Shown: positions 1 to 8,632, counted from the first letter of the stretch. The stretch is DNA of 39,828 nt from Alphaproteobacteria bacterium (GCA_009694165.1 SHVP01000011.1:1-39828); one strand, 5' to 3'. Translations and numbers: made by a program. Notes: generated by a model not told the origin, from the letters alone.

Positions 1-181
1 GCCAGCTTCGCCACGACGTCGGACTGGCGTGGAAGCATACGAGCGGCGGATAAACAGGCCGCGGCGGGCCGATCATGGCGTAGTGCAGTTGGCCGAAACG
101 GCAATCGACATAGCCGCGCCGGACGCCGGCCGGCGTGCGCCAGAATCGCATCGGGTCGTCGGTGGCAGCGGCGGTGCTCAT
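1..181 (-). CDS. Alpha/beta hydrolase, N-terminal part only (runs off the window start)
   Basis: Reading leftward from an ATG at 181, an open frame runs to the window edge without a stop and gives about 60 residues. They start MSTAAATDDPMRFWRTPAGV and continue with RRGYVDCRFGQLHY and then PPLVCFHASPTSWRSW. The first stretch matches the beta-strand opening of alpha/beta hydrolases (a G-x-V/I-x-x-x-x-G-Q-x-H-Y pattern also present at the start of the hydrolases at 3278-4948 and 11605-12429). The FHASPTS segment matches the oxyanion-hole loop that follows strand 3. The nucleophile, lid and catalytic histidine lie outside the window, so activity cannot be judged. It is divergent from the GST gene at 269, with 87 bp between the starts. 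It is too short and too edge-truncated to assign a substrate. Confidence 0.75.
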   Translation of the reverse strand, partial: MSTAAATDDPMRFWRTPAGVRRGYVDCRFGQLHYAMIGPPRPVYPPLVCFHASPTSWRSW

Positions 182-268
182 GGGCGTGGAACGGGGGGGC
201 GAGGGCACGGTTGTCCGCGGCTGGATGATAGGCTACACCCAAGAAAATCGCCGCCGGGGGAAGCCAAA

Positions 269-919
269 ATGAAGCTCTACTATACGCCGTTTAAAGGGCT
301 CATCCAGAAGGTGCAGGTGGTGGCCATCGAGAAGGGCGTGTACGACAAGATCGAAGCCCGCCCGACTGTCCCCTATGATCGGTGGGAGGAATTGGTCGCC
401 GCCAACCCGCTGTCGAAGGTGCCGACCCTGGTGCTCGACGACGGGACTCCGGTCTTCGGCGGACCGGCAATCTATGAGTATCTCGACTCGTTGGCGCCCG
501 AGCCGCAGCTTTTTCCCGCGCCCGGCCGGGACCGTTGGATCGACCTGACCCGCCTCGCGCTCGGCGAATGGATTTTCGATCTTTCCAACCAGCGCCTATT
601 TGAGCGTAATCGGCCGGTCGCCCACTGGCGGATGGATCTAGTCGATCGCTTCGAATCGGCGATCGAGCGCGGCCTCAACCGCGCCAACCGCGACGCGTCG
701 GGCTATACCGGCTTCACCATCGGCCAAATCGCGATTGCCTGCGGCCTCGTCTACCACGATTTCCAGCGCGCCCGCGGCACGATCGCCACCGACTGGCGCA
801 CCGGCCGACCGGACCTGCAACGCTGGCTCGAGACGATCACGACGCGGCCTTCGTTCACGCCGCGCGACGACGAAATCGTCACCCGCCCGACCTATCCCTA
901 CAAGCGACCGCTCGGCTGA
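269..919 (+). CDS. Glutathione S-transferase family protein
   Basis: The protein is 216 residues, the usual cytosolic GST length. Residues 1-78 form the thioredoxin-like N domain: it opens MKLYYTPFKG, has the cis-proline segment KVPTLVLDDG, and the glutathione gamma-glutamyl-binding segment appears as GGPAIYEYLDSL, where most GSTs have E/D-S-x-x-I. The rest is an all-helical C domain with the conserved helix around FTIGQIAIACGL, close to the usual T-x-A-D-I N-capping motif, although Asp is replaced here. The frame is open further upstream to 29, but I chose ATG 269 because a strong ribosome site (GGGGGAAG) lies 5 bp before it and homology begins there. GSTs conjugate or remove glutathione in the cytoplasm; the substrate cannot be read from the sequence. 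It is a single gene between divergent and convergent neighbours. Confidence 0.88.
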   Translation: MKLYYTPFKGLIQKVQVVAIEKGVYDKIEARPTVPYDRWEELVAANPLSKVPTLVLDDGTPVFGGPAIYEYLDSLAPEPQLFPAPGRDRWIDLTRLALGEWIFDLSNQRLFERNRPVAHWRMDLVDRFESAIERGLNRANRDASGYTGFTIGQIAIACGLVYHDFQRARGTIATDWRTGRPDLQRWLETITTRPSFTPRDDEIVTRPTYPYKRPLG

Positions 920-1024
920 CCCTGCCGGTGGCGCCCGGGTCGGTTCGACGCGATACCGACGGGGCATCGCCGACCAGCCCGCACGAAAGGGCCGGCATCC
1001 CTCCCGGCGCGACGGACTGGAGCG

Positions 1025-2168
1025 CTATTTCTGGCCGGCCAGCATGAAATAGTGCCGCGTCATTTGCGCGTTGATCGCGTGCTCGGTCCTCGGCTTGGGC
1101 CGGTAATGCGACGGGATGAAGGTCTCGAGCACCTTGTCTTTGGCGAACCCGGCCTCGCGCGCCACCTTCTGCAGGTCGGTGTCGTGCAGGGTGCCGAAGA
1201 ACGGTTCGTTGTTGTAGTGGGCGTCCCACTCCTGCTGGTACTGGTCGAACGGGTTGCCCCTGTTGAAGCGGGCGTCGAGGTGCATCATGACACCGCCCTG
1301 CTTCAACAGGCGCCAACACTCGCCATAAATGCGCGGCAACGCCTTGGTCAAGGTCTCGTGCATCATGATGTGCGAGACGACGACGTCAAAATAGCCGTCG
1401 GGAAACGACGTGCTCTCGGCGTTCATTTGATGAAAATGGGCTGTCTTGCCCATGGCGACGGCACGCGCGTGGGCGTAGCGCAGACATGGCGCGGCGACGT
1501 CGATGGCATCGATTTCGGCGTCGGGAAACTCGTCGCACCACGCCAAAGTGGAATGTCCGATCGTACAACCCAGGTCGAGTACGCGCCGGACCGCGAGTTG
1601 GGGGTGCGTCTTCTTTAGCCACCGCGCCGCCGATACGCCAAAGTCATCGTTGTTCGGTCCCATCGACCCCATCAAATACATGTGCACCGTGCGGTCGTAT
1701 TCGGCGCCGGCAAAAAGATCGTCCTTGGTCAGCTCGGAGTGGTAGCCGCCAGGTTTGCAATGGATGTTAACGGCGGTGTGGTAGGGCGGAATTTTCAGTT
1801 TGGGGTCGAGCGCCAGCGACCCTTTACTTGCCGGAATATTTCTTCGCCTTCTTTAGCAGGTCGGGAAGCTGCCGCTCGATCGACGGCCCGACCGTGTCGT
1901 AGAGCATCTCCTGCGAGGTGCACAGCAGGGCGCTCCACATTTGGTTATAGGGGTCCTGCCCCATCGCCTCGCGCACCTCGCGCCGGTCTTTGGGCGCGCG
2001 GCCGTAGCGGCGCTGGAAGTCGGGCTTGACCTTCGCCTCGTAGAGCGAGCGATTGCCGGCGCCGATGTCGCGTTGCACCGAAAGCTTGAACAGTCGGATG
2101 AAGTCCTGCCGCGCCTGTTCGTCGTGGTCGGCGCCGGGAAACATGGGGTGCGTGGCATGAACGGGCAC
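1025..2168 (-). pseudogene. SAM-dependent methyltransferase, copy 1, split by a +1 frameshift
   Basis: Two minus-strand frames together make one protein homologous end to end to the intact methyltransferases at 15360-16511 and 17998-19116. The upstream frame (GTG 2168 to TAA at 1824) supplies the N-terminal 114 residues, including HDEQARQDF and DTVGPSIERQL. The downstream frame resumes at once as GSLALDPKLKIPPYHTAVNI, then HCKPGGYH, the SAM motif VLDLGCTIGHST, IDVAAPCLRYAHARA and the C-terminus. The junction reads GGC AAG TAA AGG; skipping one T restores the frame and a 380-residue protein, against 383 and 372 in the paralogues. GTG 2168 is preferred because it places eight residues before the conserved Met, as in a paralogue. 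Either the gene is inactive, one base is a sequencing error, or the frameshift is bypassed. If intact it would methylate an unknown small molecule in the cytoplasm. Confidence 0.85.
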
Positions 2169-2291
2169 GCAGCTCTCCTGCGGGACGATGGCGCATGGGT
2201 ACGCCGGACGGTGCGCAGTTTAAGGCATGGCGTCGGACTCGAACAACCGGGGCTCGCCCGGCCGGTGGGACGTGCTAGGGTCGGCGCCGCC

Positions 2292-3281
2292 GTGACCGCC
2301 TATCCGATCATCCCCATCACCCATTCCATCGTCGCTGCCCAGGCGATCGAGGGCGAGGTTGCCCGACGATGGGGGTTGGCGGGCACCGTCTATTGCGAGC
2401 TGATGTCGCGCGGGGTCAACGACTACTACATGGTTCGCCACGGCAGCGCGCTGTATGCGGCCCGCCTGATGCGCCACAAACTGCGCCCGCGGCCACGCGC
2501 CGAGTACGAGGCGCTCATCGCCCGCTTTTACTTCGACCGCGGTTTCGCGGTCACCGCACCGATCGCGGCTAGCGACGGCAAATTCGTCCACGAGGTGTTG
2601 GCGCCGGAAGGAGTGCGGTATCTGTCGCTGTTTACCTGGGCCGAAGGCAAGATGATGTCGCGCGACGGCCGGCCGGCGGTAGCGGAGCGCCTGGGCGCGA
2701 CGGTGGCGCGCATGCACCTGGCAGCGCCCGAATTCCGCCCACCCCACCCGTTCGTAGTCGACGTGCCGAGCTATCTGCGCGAGCGCGTGTCGGCCCTGAT
2801 CCGGATGGTCGAAGACCATCCGGAGGACCGGACGTATTACCCCCCACTCATCGAGCGGGTCGCGATCGCCTTGGCCGCGATCGACCGGCAGCGCATCCCC
2901 AACGGGGCGACCCACAACGACATCCACGTCGACAATGTGTTGGTGGCCGAAGACGGAACGCCCACCATCATCGATTGGGACAATTGCGGCGAAGACTTCT
3001 TTGCCAGGGACCTCACTCATTTCCTGTGGCGCAACATCTATTCTGGCCAAGGTGCGGATATCAGCACGGCCTTCATGCGCGGCTACGAGGCGGTCCGCCC
3101 CTTGACCACCGCCGAACGGGACCTCATGCCGCTGCTCCTCCTCGGTCGCCACCTCGGCATTCTCGTCGGCATCGCCGGACAGGTGAACGTCGTCGGGCAC
3201 ACCGCGGTCGGCTATGCCCATAGCCTGCCGCGGTTTCGCACCCTTGTCCGCGACGCCGCGCGCGCGGCCGGTTTGTCCTAG
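2292..3281 (+). CDS. Aminoglycoside phosphotransferase-fold kinase (APH / choline kinase-like)
   Basis: The 329-residue protein has the APH fold of small-molecule kinases. The catalytic loop THNDIHVDN (His208, Asp210, Asn215) and the metal-binding segment IIDWDNCGEDF (Asp228/Asp230 region) are both intact, and an N-terminal lobe with VNDYYMVRHGSALYAARLMR resembles the SrkA/homoserine-kinase type of nucleotide-binding sheet. The frame is open back to 1941 but that part overlaps the methyltransferase on the other strand and has no homology. I place the start at GTG 2292; the ribosome site before it is weak, so a few residues are uncertain. Homologues phosphorylate a hydroxyl of a small molecule (choline, homoserine, aminoglycoside) or of protein Ser/Thr. 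The substrate is unknown, and neighbours do not resolve it. It is convergent with the gene ending at 3278, overlapping it by four bases. Confidence 0.85.
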   Translation: MTAYPIIPITHSIVAAQAIEGEVARRWGLAGTVYCELMSRGVNDYYMVRHGSALYAARLMRHKLRPRPRAEYEALIARFYFDRGFAVTAPIAASDGKFVHEVLAPEGVRYLSLFTWAEGKMMSRDGRPAVAERLGATVARMHLAAPEFRPPHPFVVDVPSYLRERVSALIRMVEDHPEDRTYYPPLIERVAIALAAIDRQRIPNGATHNDIHVDNVLVAEDGTPTIIDWDNCGEDFFARDLTHFLWRNIYSGQGADISTAFMRGYEAVRPLTTAERDLMPLLLLGRHLGILVGIAGQVNVVGHTAVGYAHSLPRFRTLVRDAARAAGLS

Positions 3282-4948
3282 TCGAGGATTTTTAGCAGGG
3301 CGGCTGCCCACTCGGACGGCGAATCGGGTACCGCTTGAAAAGGTTTGCCCGCGGCATCCGCCAACTGTCGCGTCCGTTCGGCGTGGGCGCCGCCGGCGGC
3401 GGCGGCACAGCGCACCACCGCCTTGCTCGCCCGCAGACATTCCAGCAGCGGGTAGCAGACAACCGCCTGGGCGGCCGCCGTGGCGATCGGCATGGCCCTC
3501 ATCAGCGCCATTGCCCGCTCGTGGACGGCAAGATCGTCGACATCGGGCGCGTTCCGCAGCATGGCGCCAGCGGTCTGCCGATACCACGGCCAGAAAATTC
3601 CCTGATTGCGGGCGGCGTGCCAAGCCGTCAGCAGATGGGCGCCGTCCCAGCGCGGCGTCAGGTCGGGAACGACCTGACGCACGAGGTCGGCACGCTCCGC
3701 GTCATTCAAGTGCCAGGCGTCGAATACAACCGCATGGGCAATCCGTTGCGGTCGCGTCGTCGCCAGTTCGACAGCGACCGGGGCGCCGCCGCCCACGCCG
3801 ATGACGTCGGCCTGGTCGATCTGCAGCGCCGCTAGCGCGCCGTCGACGGCCGCCGCCCAGGCGGTGACGGAGGGATCGCCCGCGTCCGAGTCGCCGTGTC
3901 CGGGCAAGTCGATGGCGACTACGGGACGCGATCCGATGAAGCCGTTGGCAAGGCGATCAAGACAGCGCGCTGACTGCAGGAAATCATGCAGGAGGAGGAC
4001 AGGGCGGCCGGTCCCGTCGTCATTGCCGCGCAAGTAGAGTTGGGCGCCGTTCACGTCGACGAAGTCGGCCACCAACTGGCCGCGCGCCGCAGCAGCGACC
4101 GACGGCGCCGGTGGCGCGCCGGCGGCGGCCCCGCGCAGCAGGTCGAGGGAGCGCTGCCACATCGGCGCCCGATCTTGACCGAAGCGCTCGATCGTCACCG
4201 CGTCCGGCAGGCGACCGAGGTCGCCGAGGTACTGGGTGATCGGGTCAAAATCCATGACGATCACGTGCGTTGGCGCCGTGATCTCGGCCAGGACCTTTTC
4301 GCCGTGGAAGCGAAAGGCCGCATCATAGGGATTTCGATAGTGGTCGCCTGCCCGCAGCAACTGCATCACTTCCTCCTGCAACATGGCAGGGGCCTTTACG
4401 TCACGGTAGCGGCGCGACGCCTGGGTGTGGCGGAACCAGGGAAAGAACATGATCTGTTCACGCAAGCGGAACCACGCCCACACCAGGTGGCTGCCGTCCC
4501 ACTTGGGAAACAGCGGCGGCGTGTAGTGGGCCAGCAAATCGCGGCGCTCGTCCTCCGGCAGCATCACCACCCCTTCGAGCACGGCGATGAGGGTTCGTTG
4601 CGGATAGAGGCGGGCGAATTCGGCGGCGATGCAGGCCCCGGTGTGGTCGCCAAACAACGCCACGCGATCGAGACCGAGCGCGGTCAGCGTTTCCGCCAGG
4701 GCCCGCGCATAGTCGGCGATCTCGGGTTTGTCGATCGGCAGCGGGTCGGACTCGCCGTTGCCCGGGGTATCGGGCGCGATCACCGTGAACTCGGCGGCAA
4801 ATCGCTCGATATGGGGCATCGCCCACTGCGAACTCATCGGCGACTGATGCAGGACGACGACTGGCGGCCCCGACCCCGCGCGCCGGTAGTGGACTTGGCG
4901 TCGACCGATAGTGACGAAGTGACGCGTGACGCGGACCCGCTCGGCCAT
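3278..4948 (-). CDS. Tandem two-module alpha/beta hydrolase with non-canonical nucleophile elbows
   Basis: The 556-residue protein contains two alpha/beta hydrolase modules in one chain, about twice the usual family length. Module 1 (residues 1-275) has the oxyanion loop VVLHQSPMSS, the turn APDTPGNGESD, the elbow G100-D-H102-T-G104 and a lid with HLVWAWFRLREQIMFFPWF. Module 2 (about 290-556) repeats the plan: LLLHDFLQSA, IDLPGHGDSD, elbow G384-V-G386-G-G388, and lid HLLTAWHAARNQGIFWPWY. In both elbows the serine nucleophile position is occupied by something else (His, Gly), and module 2 also lacks an obvious C-terminal catalytic histidine. The second module may be structural or ligand-binding. 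ATG 4948 is chosen because GGGAG lies before it; the open frame up to 5179 has no homology. It is divergent from a cupin gene 77 bp away. Hydrolysis is not assured. Confidence 0.85.
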   Translation of the reverse strand: MAERVRVTRHFVTIGRRQVHYRRAGSGPPVVVLHQSPMSSQWAMPHIERFAAEFTVIAPDTPGNGESDPLPIDKPEIADYARALAETLTALGLDRVALFGDHTGACIAAEFARLYPQRTLIAVLEGVVMLPEDERRDLLAHYTPPLFPKWDGSHLVWAWFRLREQIMFFPWFRHTQASRRYRDVKAPAMLQEEVMQLLRAGDHYRNPYDAAFRFHGEKVLAEITAPTHVIVMDFDPITQYLGDLGRLPDAVTIERFGQDRAPMWQRSLDLLRGAAAGAPPAPSVAAAARGQLVADFVDVNGAQLYLRGNDDGTGRPVLLLHDFLQSARCLDRLANGFIGSRPVVAIDLPGHGDSDAGDPSVTAWAAAVDGALAALQIDQADVIGVGGGAPVAVELATTRPQRIAHAVVFDAWHLNDAERADLVRQVVPDLTPRWDGAHLLTAWHAARNQGIFWPWYRQTAGAMLRNAPDVDDLAVHERAMALMRAMPIATAAAQAVVCYPLLECLRASKAVVRCAAAAGGAHAERTRQLADAAGKPFQAVPDSPSEWAAALLKILD

Positions 4949-5025
4949 TTTCAGCTCCCTACATTGACCATCGCCGCCGACAAATCTAGGGTCCGGCGAG
5001 CGGCGCGACCAGGGGAGGATAGCGC

Positions 5026-5850
5026 ATGAAGGCCTACCGGATAGTGGACACGAATCAGATGCCGTGGGGCGCCTGGCACCCGCAGTTTCCGGGGACCTTT
5101 GCCAAGGCGCTGTTCGACGATCCTGACACAAAGGTGAACCTTCGGCTGGCCTTCCTGCCCGGCAATTTCCGCATCCCAAAAGCCGAGCGGCACCATCACG
5201 GCAAGACGCGCGAAGGAGTGTTCGTGCTGTTCGGCAACGTACCCTATCGGGAATACGACCAGCCGAGCGACCTCAACGGGCGCTTCTTCGATTTTCAATC
5301 CGGCTTTCTGCTCGACCGGCCGCCGCGCTCGATCCATGGCATCTCCGTTGACCCAACGTCGAAACTCGGCTGCATGGTTCTCGAATGGGGGACGGGTCCA
5401 CTCGAATTCAACTACGTGCCGTTCGAGAGCGATCTGACGTCGTTCGGGACCGACTACGCCGCACCGCATGTCGCCGATTCGCGCGCGATGAAATGGGCGC
5501 CCCACCCGATCGTTCCGGGCTGGAAGATCAAGGTGCTGTCGTCGGGCGGAGAAAATCCGGTGGCGGGCTACCACCCGTCCTGCCTCGTCCACGTGCCGCC
5601 GGGTTGGCAGCCGGGGAAGGAAGGCCGGCGCGGCAAGGCGGCACCCTACCGGCGCTGGTTCTATGTCGTGCATGGTGACCTGCCGCTGGTCGCCTATGGC
5701 CTGGCCGATGTCGACCGCGGTGAAGCGACCACGGTCACGGAGGGCTGCTACGTCGAGTGGCGCGATCCGGCGACGCTCGGCTTTGTCGTCGGTGCAGCGT
5801 CGGAGATCGGCTGTGTCGTCTTCTGCTTGGGCCACATGTTGGCCGATTGA
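5026..5850 (+). CDS. Bicupin-like protein, copy 1 of three in the window
   Basis: The 274-residue protein aligns along its whole length with those at 27663-28493 and 28496-29329. The N-terminal cupin has a textbook first motif (H56-x-H58, four residues, E63, six residues, G70) in the segment HHHGKTREGVFVLFG, and a second motif with the DRPPRSIHG segment giving His104, so a 2-3 His plus Glu metal site is present. The second half (from about residue 170) repeats a jelly-roll pattern with RRWFYVVHGDL and EGCYVEWRDPATLGF, but without the HxH ligands. It ends with the family signature CLGHMLAD. The start at ATG 5026 has a strong site (GGGGAGGA). Cupins of this type can be dioxygenases, isomerases or binding proteins; I do not recognise a characterised member. 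It is divergent from the two-module alpha/beta hydrolase. Confidence 0.82.
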   Translation: MKAYRIVDTNQMPWGAWHPQFPGTFAKALFDDPDTKVNLRLAFLPGNFRIPKAERHHHGKTREGVFVLFGNVPYREYDQPSDLNGRFFDFQSGFLLDRPPRSIHGISVDPTSKLGCMVLEWGTGPLEFNYVPFESDLTSFGTDYAAPHVADSRAMKWAPHPIVPGWKIKVLSSGGENPVAGYHPSCLVHVPPGWQPGKEGRRGKAAPYRRWFYVVHGDLPLVAYGLADVDRGEATTVTEGCYVEWRDPATLGFVVGAASEIGCVVFCLGHMLAD

Positions 5851-5856
5851 GCGTGC

Positions 5857-6559
5857 TCACGCACCGGGTAGCAGATCGCGCGGTGCGCCGATTCGCTTGA
5901 GGTAAGTTTTGAGGGCGGTTTTTTTGGTCTCCTCGAACTGGCGTTCAAGGACGCGGATATCCGCCGTTCGATCAATGCGAAAGTTGCGAAAATCCGCACG
6001 CGTTTCGCACCACGCGCACAACGTCCAGCGGGCGCCCCAAAAAAACAGCCCGAGCGGACGCACGCTGCGAAACGACTGTTCGCCATTTTCGCGCGTGTAG
6101 GCGAAGGCGACGACTTCGCGGCGATGAATCGCCGCGCGAAATTGATCGAGCGCCAAGCCGGTGGCCAGGTCGGCCCCAAGATCGGGAGAAAATACCGGCG
6201 TCCACGCGGCCTCGCCCCGCCGATCGGCCGGCAGCACTGCTTCGATCTTGGTGAGCGCCTGGGAGGCGGCGCGGCCGAGCGTATAGCCGCCCCACGCGCG
6301 CACCAACCGCGCGGCCGACGACCAGCGCCGCCAACTCCTCCTTGTTGAAAGTCAGCGGCGGCAGGTCGTAGCCGTGTGCCAAGCGATAGCCGACGCTGGC
6401 TTCGCCGTCGATCGGGACGCCGGAGCCGACCAAATCGGCGATATCGCGATAAACGGTCCGTTCGGAAATTTCGAGCCGTTCGGCGAGCCAGCGCGCGGTG
6501 GTGAGCCGACGGCCGCGCAGCAACTGTACGATCTGGAACAGTCAGTCGGCGCGGCGCAT
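5857..6559 (-). pseudogene. YafY-type HTH-WYL transcriptional regulator, broken by a stop and a frameshift
   Basis: From ATG 6559, which has a good ribosome site (AGAAGGAA), the frame reads MRRAD-stop-LFQIVQLLRGRRLT, followed by the HTH segment TARWLAERLEISERTVYRDI. The stop is TGA at 6542-6544, where this family normally has Arg (MRRADRLFQI), consistent with a CGA to TGA change. Near 6305-6310 one extra base shifts the frame between NKEELAALVVGRA and LVRAWGGYTLGRAA. The second frame then gives the WYL domain (VVAFAYTRENGEQSFRSV, PLGLFFWGARWTLCAWC) to the end. With both lesions repaired the length is 233 residues, normal for the family. A shortened protein could start at TTG 6523, but the frameshift would still remove the WYL ligand-sensing domain. 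It follows the VOC gene by 20 bp in the same operon, a common pairing. Confidence 0.88.
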
Positions 6560-6579
6560 CGGTTCCTTCTTTCTCCCGG

Positions 6580-6942
6580 TTAAGAACTGTGGAGACCGAC
6601 CCGGTTACCTTCGGTGTCGGCGATGATGGCGATGAAGCCGGCCGGAATGGCCGTCTTCGCCACCATGATCGCGCCGCCGGCCTTGGGCACCCGCGTCAGA
6701 ATGGCGTCCAGATGCCCATCGGCGTTGAGATAAACAAGCGGTCCGTCCGCCGCAGGCTTGAAACGCTTGCTTTGGGTGAGCGACCCGCCGACGCCGGCGT
6801 TTTGTTTGTACGGAAACAGGGCGACCTGTTCGCCGCCGAAGGTCTCCTCGTGCAGCGAACAGCCTAGGCTCTGCTCATAGAAACGCTTGGCACGCGGCAG
6901 GTCGGTCACGAAGATCTCAAACCAGTTGAGTGCATTCTTCAT
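6580..6942 (-). CDS. VOC (glyoxalase/bleomycin-resistance fold) protein
   Basis: This is a 120-residue single VOC domain protein. It begins MKNALNWFEIFVTDLPRAKR and continues FYEQSLGCSL, the typical first beta-alpha-beta unit of the PhnB/glyoxalase type, and ends with GFIAIIADTEGNRVGLHS, the closing strand that carries D-P/T-E-G-N in this family. ATG 6942 is preceded by AAAGGAA; the frame extends a further 14 codons upstream without homology. VOC domains form paired modules and may bind metals or sequester ligands. The catalytic role here is unknown. The gene lies upstream of, and 20 bp from, the broken WYL regulator, and two palindromes that look like operators sit 59-115 bp ahead of its start, so it was probably controlled by that regulator. 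Confidence 0.87.
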   Translation of the reverse strand: MKNALNWFEIFVTDLPRAKRFYEQSLGCSLHEETFGGEQVALFPYKQNAGVGGSLTQSKRFKPAADGPLVYLNADGHLDAILTRVPKAGGAIMVAKTAIPAGFIAIIADTEGNRVGLHSS

Positions 6943-7000
6943 CGCAGGTTCCTTTGGTTGGTGCGGCATCTGCGCCGCACCCATCCCTATAGGCGCCCCG

Positions 7001-7023
7001 TCCTGACATGGTTGTGACAGGAG
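7001..7023. promoter_or_regulatory. Operator-like palindrome, site 1
   Basis: TCCTGACA, six bases, then TGACAGGA: arms match in seven of eight positions. It has the same left arm and the same six-base spacing as the perfect site at 7034-7057; the two centres are 34 bp apart, about three helical turns. It lies upstream of the leftward VOC-regulator operon, between the VOC start (6942) and the end of the solute-binding protein gene. A TATAGG hexamer reading leftward (about 6988-6993) could be a -10 element, so the site would overlap the -35 region, as expected for a repressor site. Confidence 0.6.
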
Positions 7024-7033
7024 TACTTTTCCC

Positions 7034-7057
7034 CTCCTGACAGGGTCCTGTCAGGAG
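7034..7057. promoter_or_regulatory. Operator-like perfect palindrome, site 2
   Basis: A perfect inverted repeat: CTCCTGACAGG, two bases (GT), then CCTGTCAGGAG, so 11-bp arms. It contains the same TCCTGACA-N6-TGTCAGGA core as site 1. A transcription terminator for the solute-binding gene is the alternative, but no T-tract follows the hairpin on the minus strand and the duplicated core argues for protein binding. A weaker half-site (CCCTGACC) follows at about 7066. Confidence 0.65.
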
Positions 7058-7095
7058 TGAACCGCCCCTGACCGGGCGCCTCTCTCGACCGACGC

Positions 7096-8613
7096 CTAGT
7101 CGACGGCGATCCCGTCGTAGTTGAACGATTTGCCGGTGTTGCGGAAGTTGGCTAGCCGGCGGTTAACGCCGACAACCTCGATGTTTTCGATCAACAGGAT
7201 GTAGGGCGCCAGCTCGCGTTCGGCCGTGAGCAGGTCGCCCAGCGTTTTCCGGCGCTCGGCCACGTCGAAGATCATGTTCGACCGGTCGATCGCGGCGACC
7301 ATGCCCTCGTCGCAAAAATAGGGGCTCGGCTTGCGGCAGGAATTGAAGACGAGCCAGCGCGAGGCATCGTTATAGGGCTGCGAATTCTGGCCGGAGCCGA
7401 ATGCCGGACCGTCCCAGGCGCCGGTGGCGAACTTGCGAATCCAGTCGCTCGAGGGAATCGGCCGCAGATCCATGCTGACGCCGACCGCCGTCAGATCCTG
7501 CGCCACTTGCTGGAACATTTCGGAATCGCCGGCAAAGGCGCCGACCACCACCTCGGTCGTGAAGCGAAGACTGGTGGTTCCCGCTTCCGCCAGCAGCGCC
7601 TTCGCCCGCGCCCGATCGAAGGGGTAAGCCTGCTTGGCCGGGTCATAGCCGAAGGTGTTGGGCGTCGCCCCTTGGGTCGCCACCTTGGCGCGACCGGCAT
7701 AGAGGTTCTTGGCGATCGCTTCCTTGTTGACGGCGTAATTGAGGGCCTGGCGTACCCGCTTGTCTTTGAAGGGAGACCCGTCCTTGGTGTTGATCATGGC
7801 GATGGTCGATACAGTCGAGGACGAGACGACGTCGGCCTTGTGGCCGGCCTTCTCGATCTCGCCCACGTTGTCGAGCGACAGCGACACGGCAATGTCGACC
7901 TGGTTCGACACCAGGGCCTGAACGCGCGGCTGGCGTTCGGCGATCGGGACGATCTCGAGGGTGCTCACCTTGGGTGGGCGCCACGAATCGGACCGCGCCT
8001 GCAACGCCACTTTTTCCGGAGTCCACGCCCGCACCTTGAACGAGCCCGACCCGACCGGTGCCCGGGAATAGCCCTCCAGGCCGAGGTCCTTCCACGCCTT
8101 AGGGGCGACGAGAAGCACGGAAGACAGCCGCCCCGGCTGGATGGCGTCGGCCGCTTTGGTCTTGACCTCGAGCGTCAGCGCATCGATCGCTCGCACCGAG
8201 GCGACCTCGGGGATGCCGCGCGCGACGTTGGTGACTTTTCCTTTGTCGTCGTTGAGAAGCCAATCGAAGCTGGCGGCGACCGCGGCGGCGTCGAGCGGCT
8301 CGCCGTTGTCGAACTTGACGTTCGGACGCAGCGAGAATTGCCAGGTCGTCGCGTCCACGTTCTTCCAGGCAACAGCGACCTGCGCTTTCACGCTACCGTC
8401 GGTGTCGACGACCGTCATCGCGTCGAACAGCGTGGTCCAGGTATGCCAGGCCGGAAAAATTCCGGCGCCGAACGGATTGCCGCCGGAGGCGGGCAGCGAC
8501 GTGGCCGCCACCCGCAACGTCTTCTCCTGCGCCGCCATCGGCGACGCCAACAGCAGCAAAGCCGCGGCGGCAAGGGCGCCGCCCGTCAATGTGGAAGTGC
8601 CTGTCAGCTTCAT
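7096..8613 (-). CDS. ABC transporter substrate-binding protein, family 5 (peptide/nickel/opine type)
   Basis: The 505-residue protein starts with a clear signal peptide (KLTGTSTLTGGALAAAALLL, likely cleaved after AAQ near residue 29) and is exported to the periplasm. The mature part has the family 5 layout: an N-terminal lobe with WHTWTTLFDAMTVVDTDG, the W-K-x-x-D/A-T-T-W-x-F-x-L segment (VDATTWQFSLRPNVKFDNGE), the central KRVRQALNYAVNKEAIAKNL motif, and a C-terminal lobe. Homologues bind oligopeptides, nickel, glutathione or plant compounds. No permease or ATPase genes are nearby, so it must work with a transporter encoded elsewhere or be a stand-alone binder. It is the last gene of a leftward operon, 19 bp after the FAD oxidoreductase; GGGGAGAA precedes the ATG. 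Confidence 0.9.
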   Translation of the reverse strand: MKLTGTSTLTGGALAAAALLLLASPMAAQEKTLRVAATSLPASGGNPFGAGIFPAWHTWTTLFDAMTVVDTDGSVKAQVAVAWKNVDATTWQFSLRPNVKFDNGEPLDAAAVAASFDWLLNDDKGKVTNVARGIPEVASVRAIDALTLEVKTKAADAIQPGRLSSVLLVAPKAWKDLGLEGYSRAPVGSGSFKVRAWTPEKVALQARSDSWRPPKVSTLEIVPIAERQPRVQALVSNQVDIAVSLSLDNVGEIEKAGHKADVVSSSTVSTIAMINTKDGSPFKDKRVRQALNYAVNKEAIAKNLYAGRAKVATQGATPNTFGYDPAKQAYPFDRARAKALLAEAGTTSLRFTTEVVVGAFAGDSEMFQQVAQDLTAVGVSMDLRPIPSSDWIRKFATGAWDGPAFGSGQNSQPYNDASRWLVFNSCRKPSPYFCDEGMVAAIDRSNMIFDVAERRKTLGDLLTAERELAPYILLIENIEVVGVNRRLANFRNTGKSFNYDGIAVD

Positions 8614-8632
8614 CGGTTTCTCCCCTAGCGGC

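Noticed and set aside
2220..3623. 467-codon minus-strand open frame
   Set aside because: It is a shadow of the APH-fold kinase gene on the plus strand; the sequence is low-complexity and matches no family, while the opposite frame has the full kinase motifs.
7034..7057. Rho-independent terminator for the solute-binding gene
   Set aside because: The stem is perfect, but no T-tract follows on the minus strand and a second copy of the same core is found 34 bp away, so an operator fits better.
6943..7095. Small ORF or RNA gene in the gap
   Set aside because: Only the palindromes and a -10-like hexamer are supported; no frame with coding character is present.
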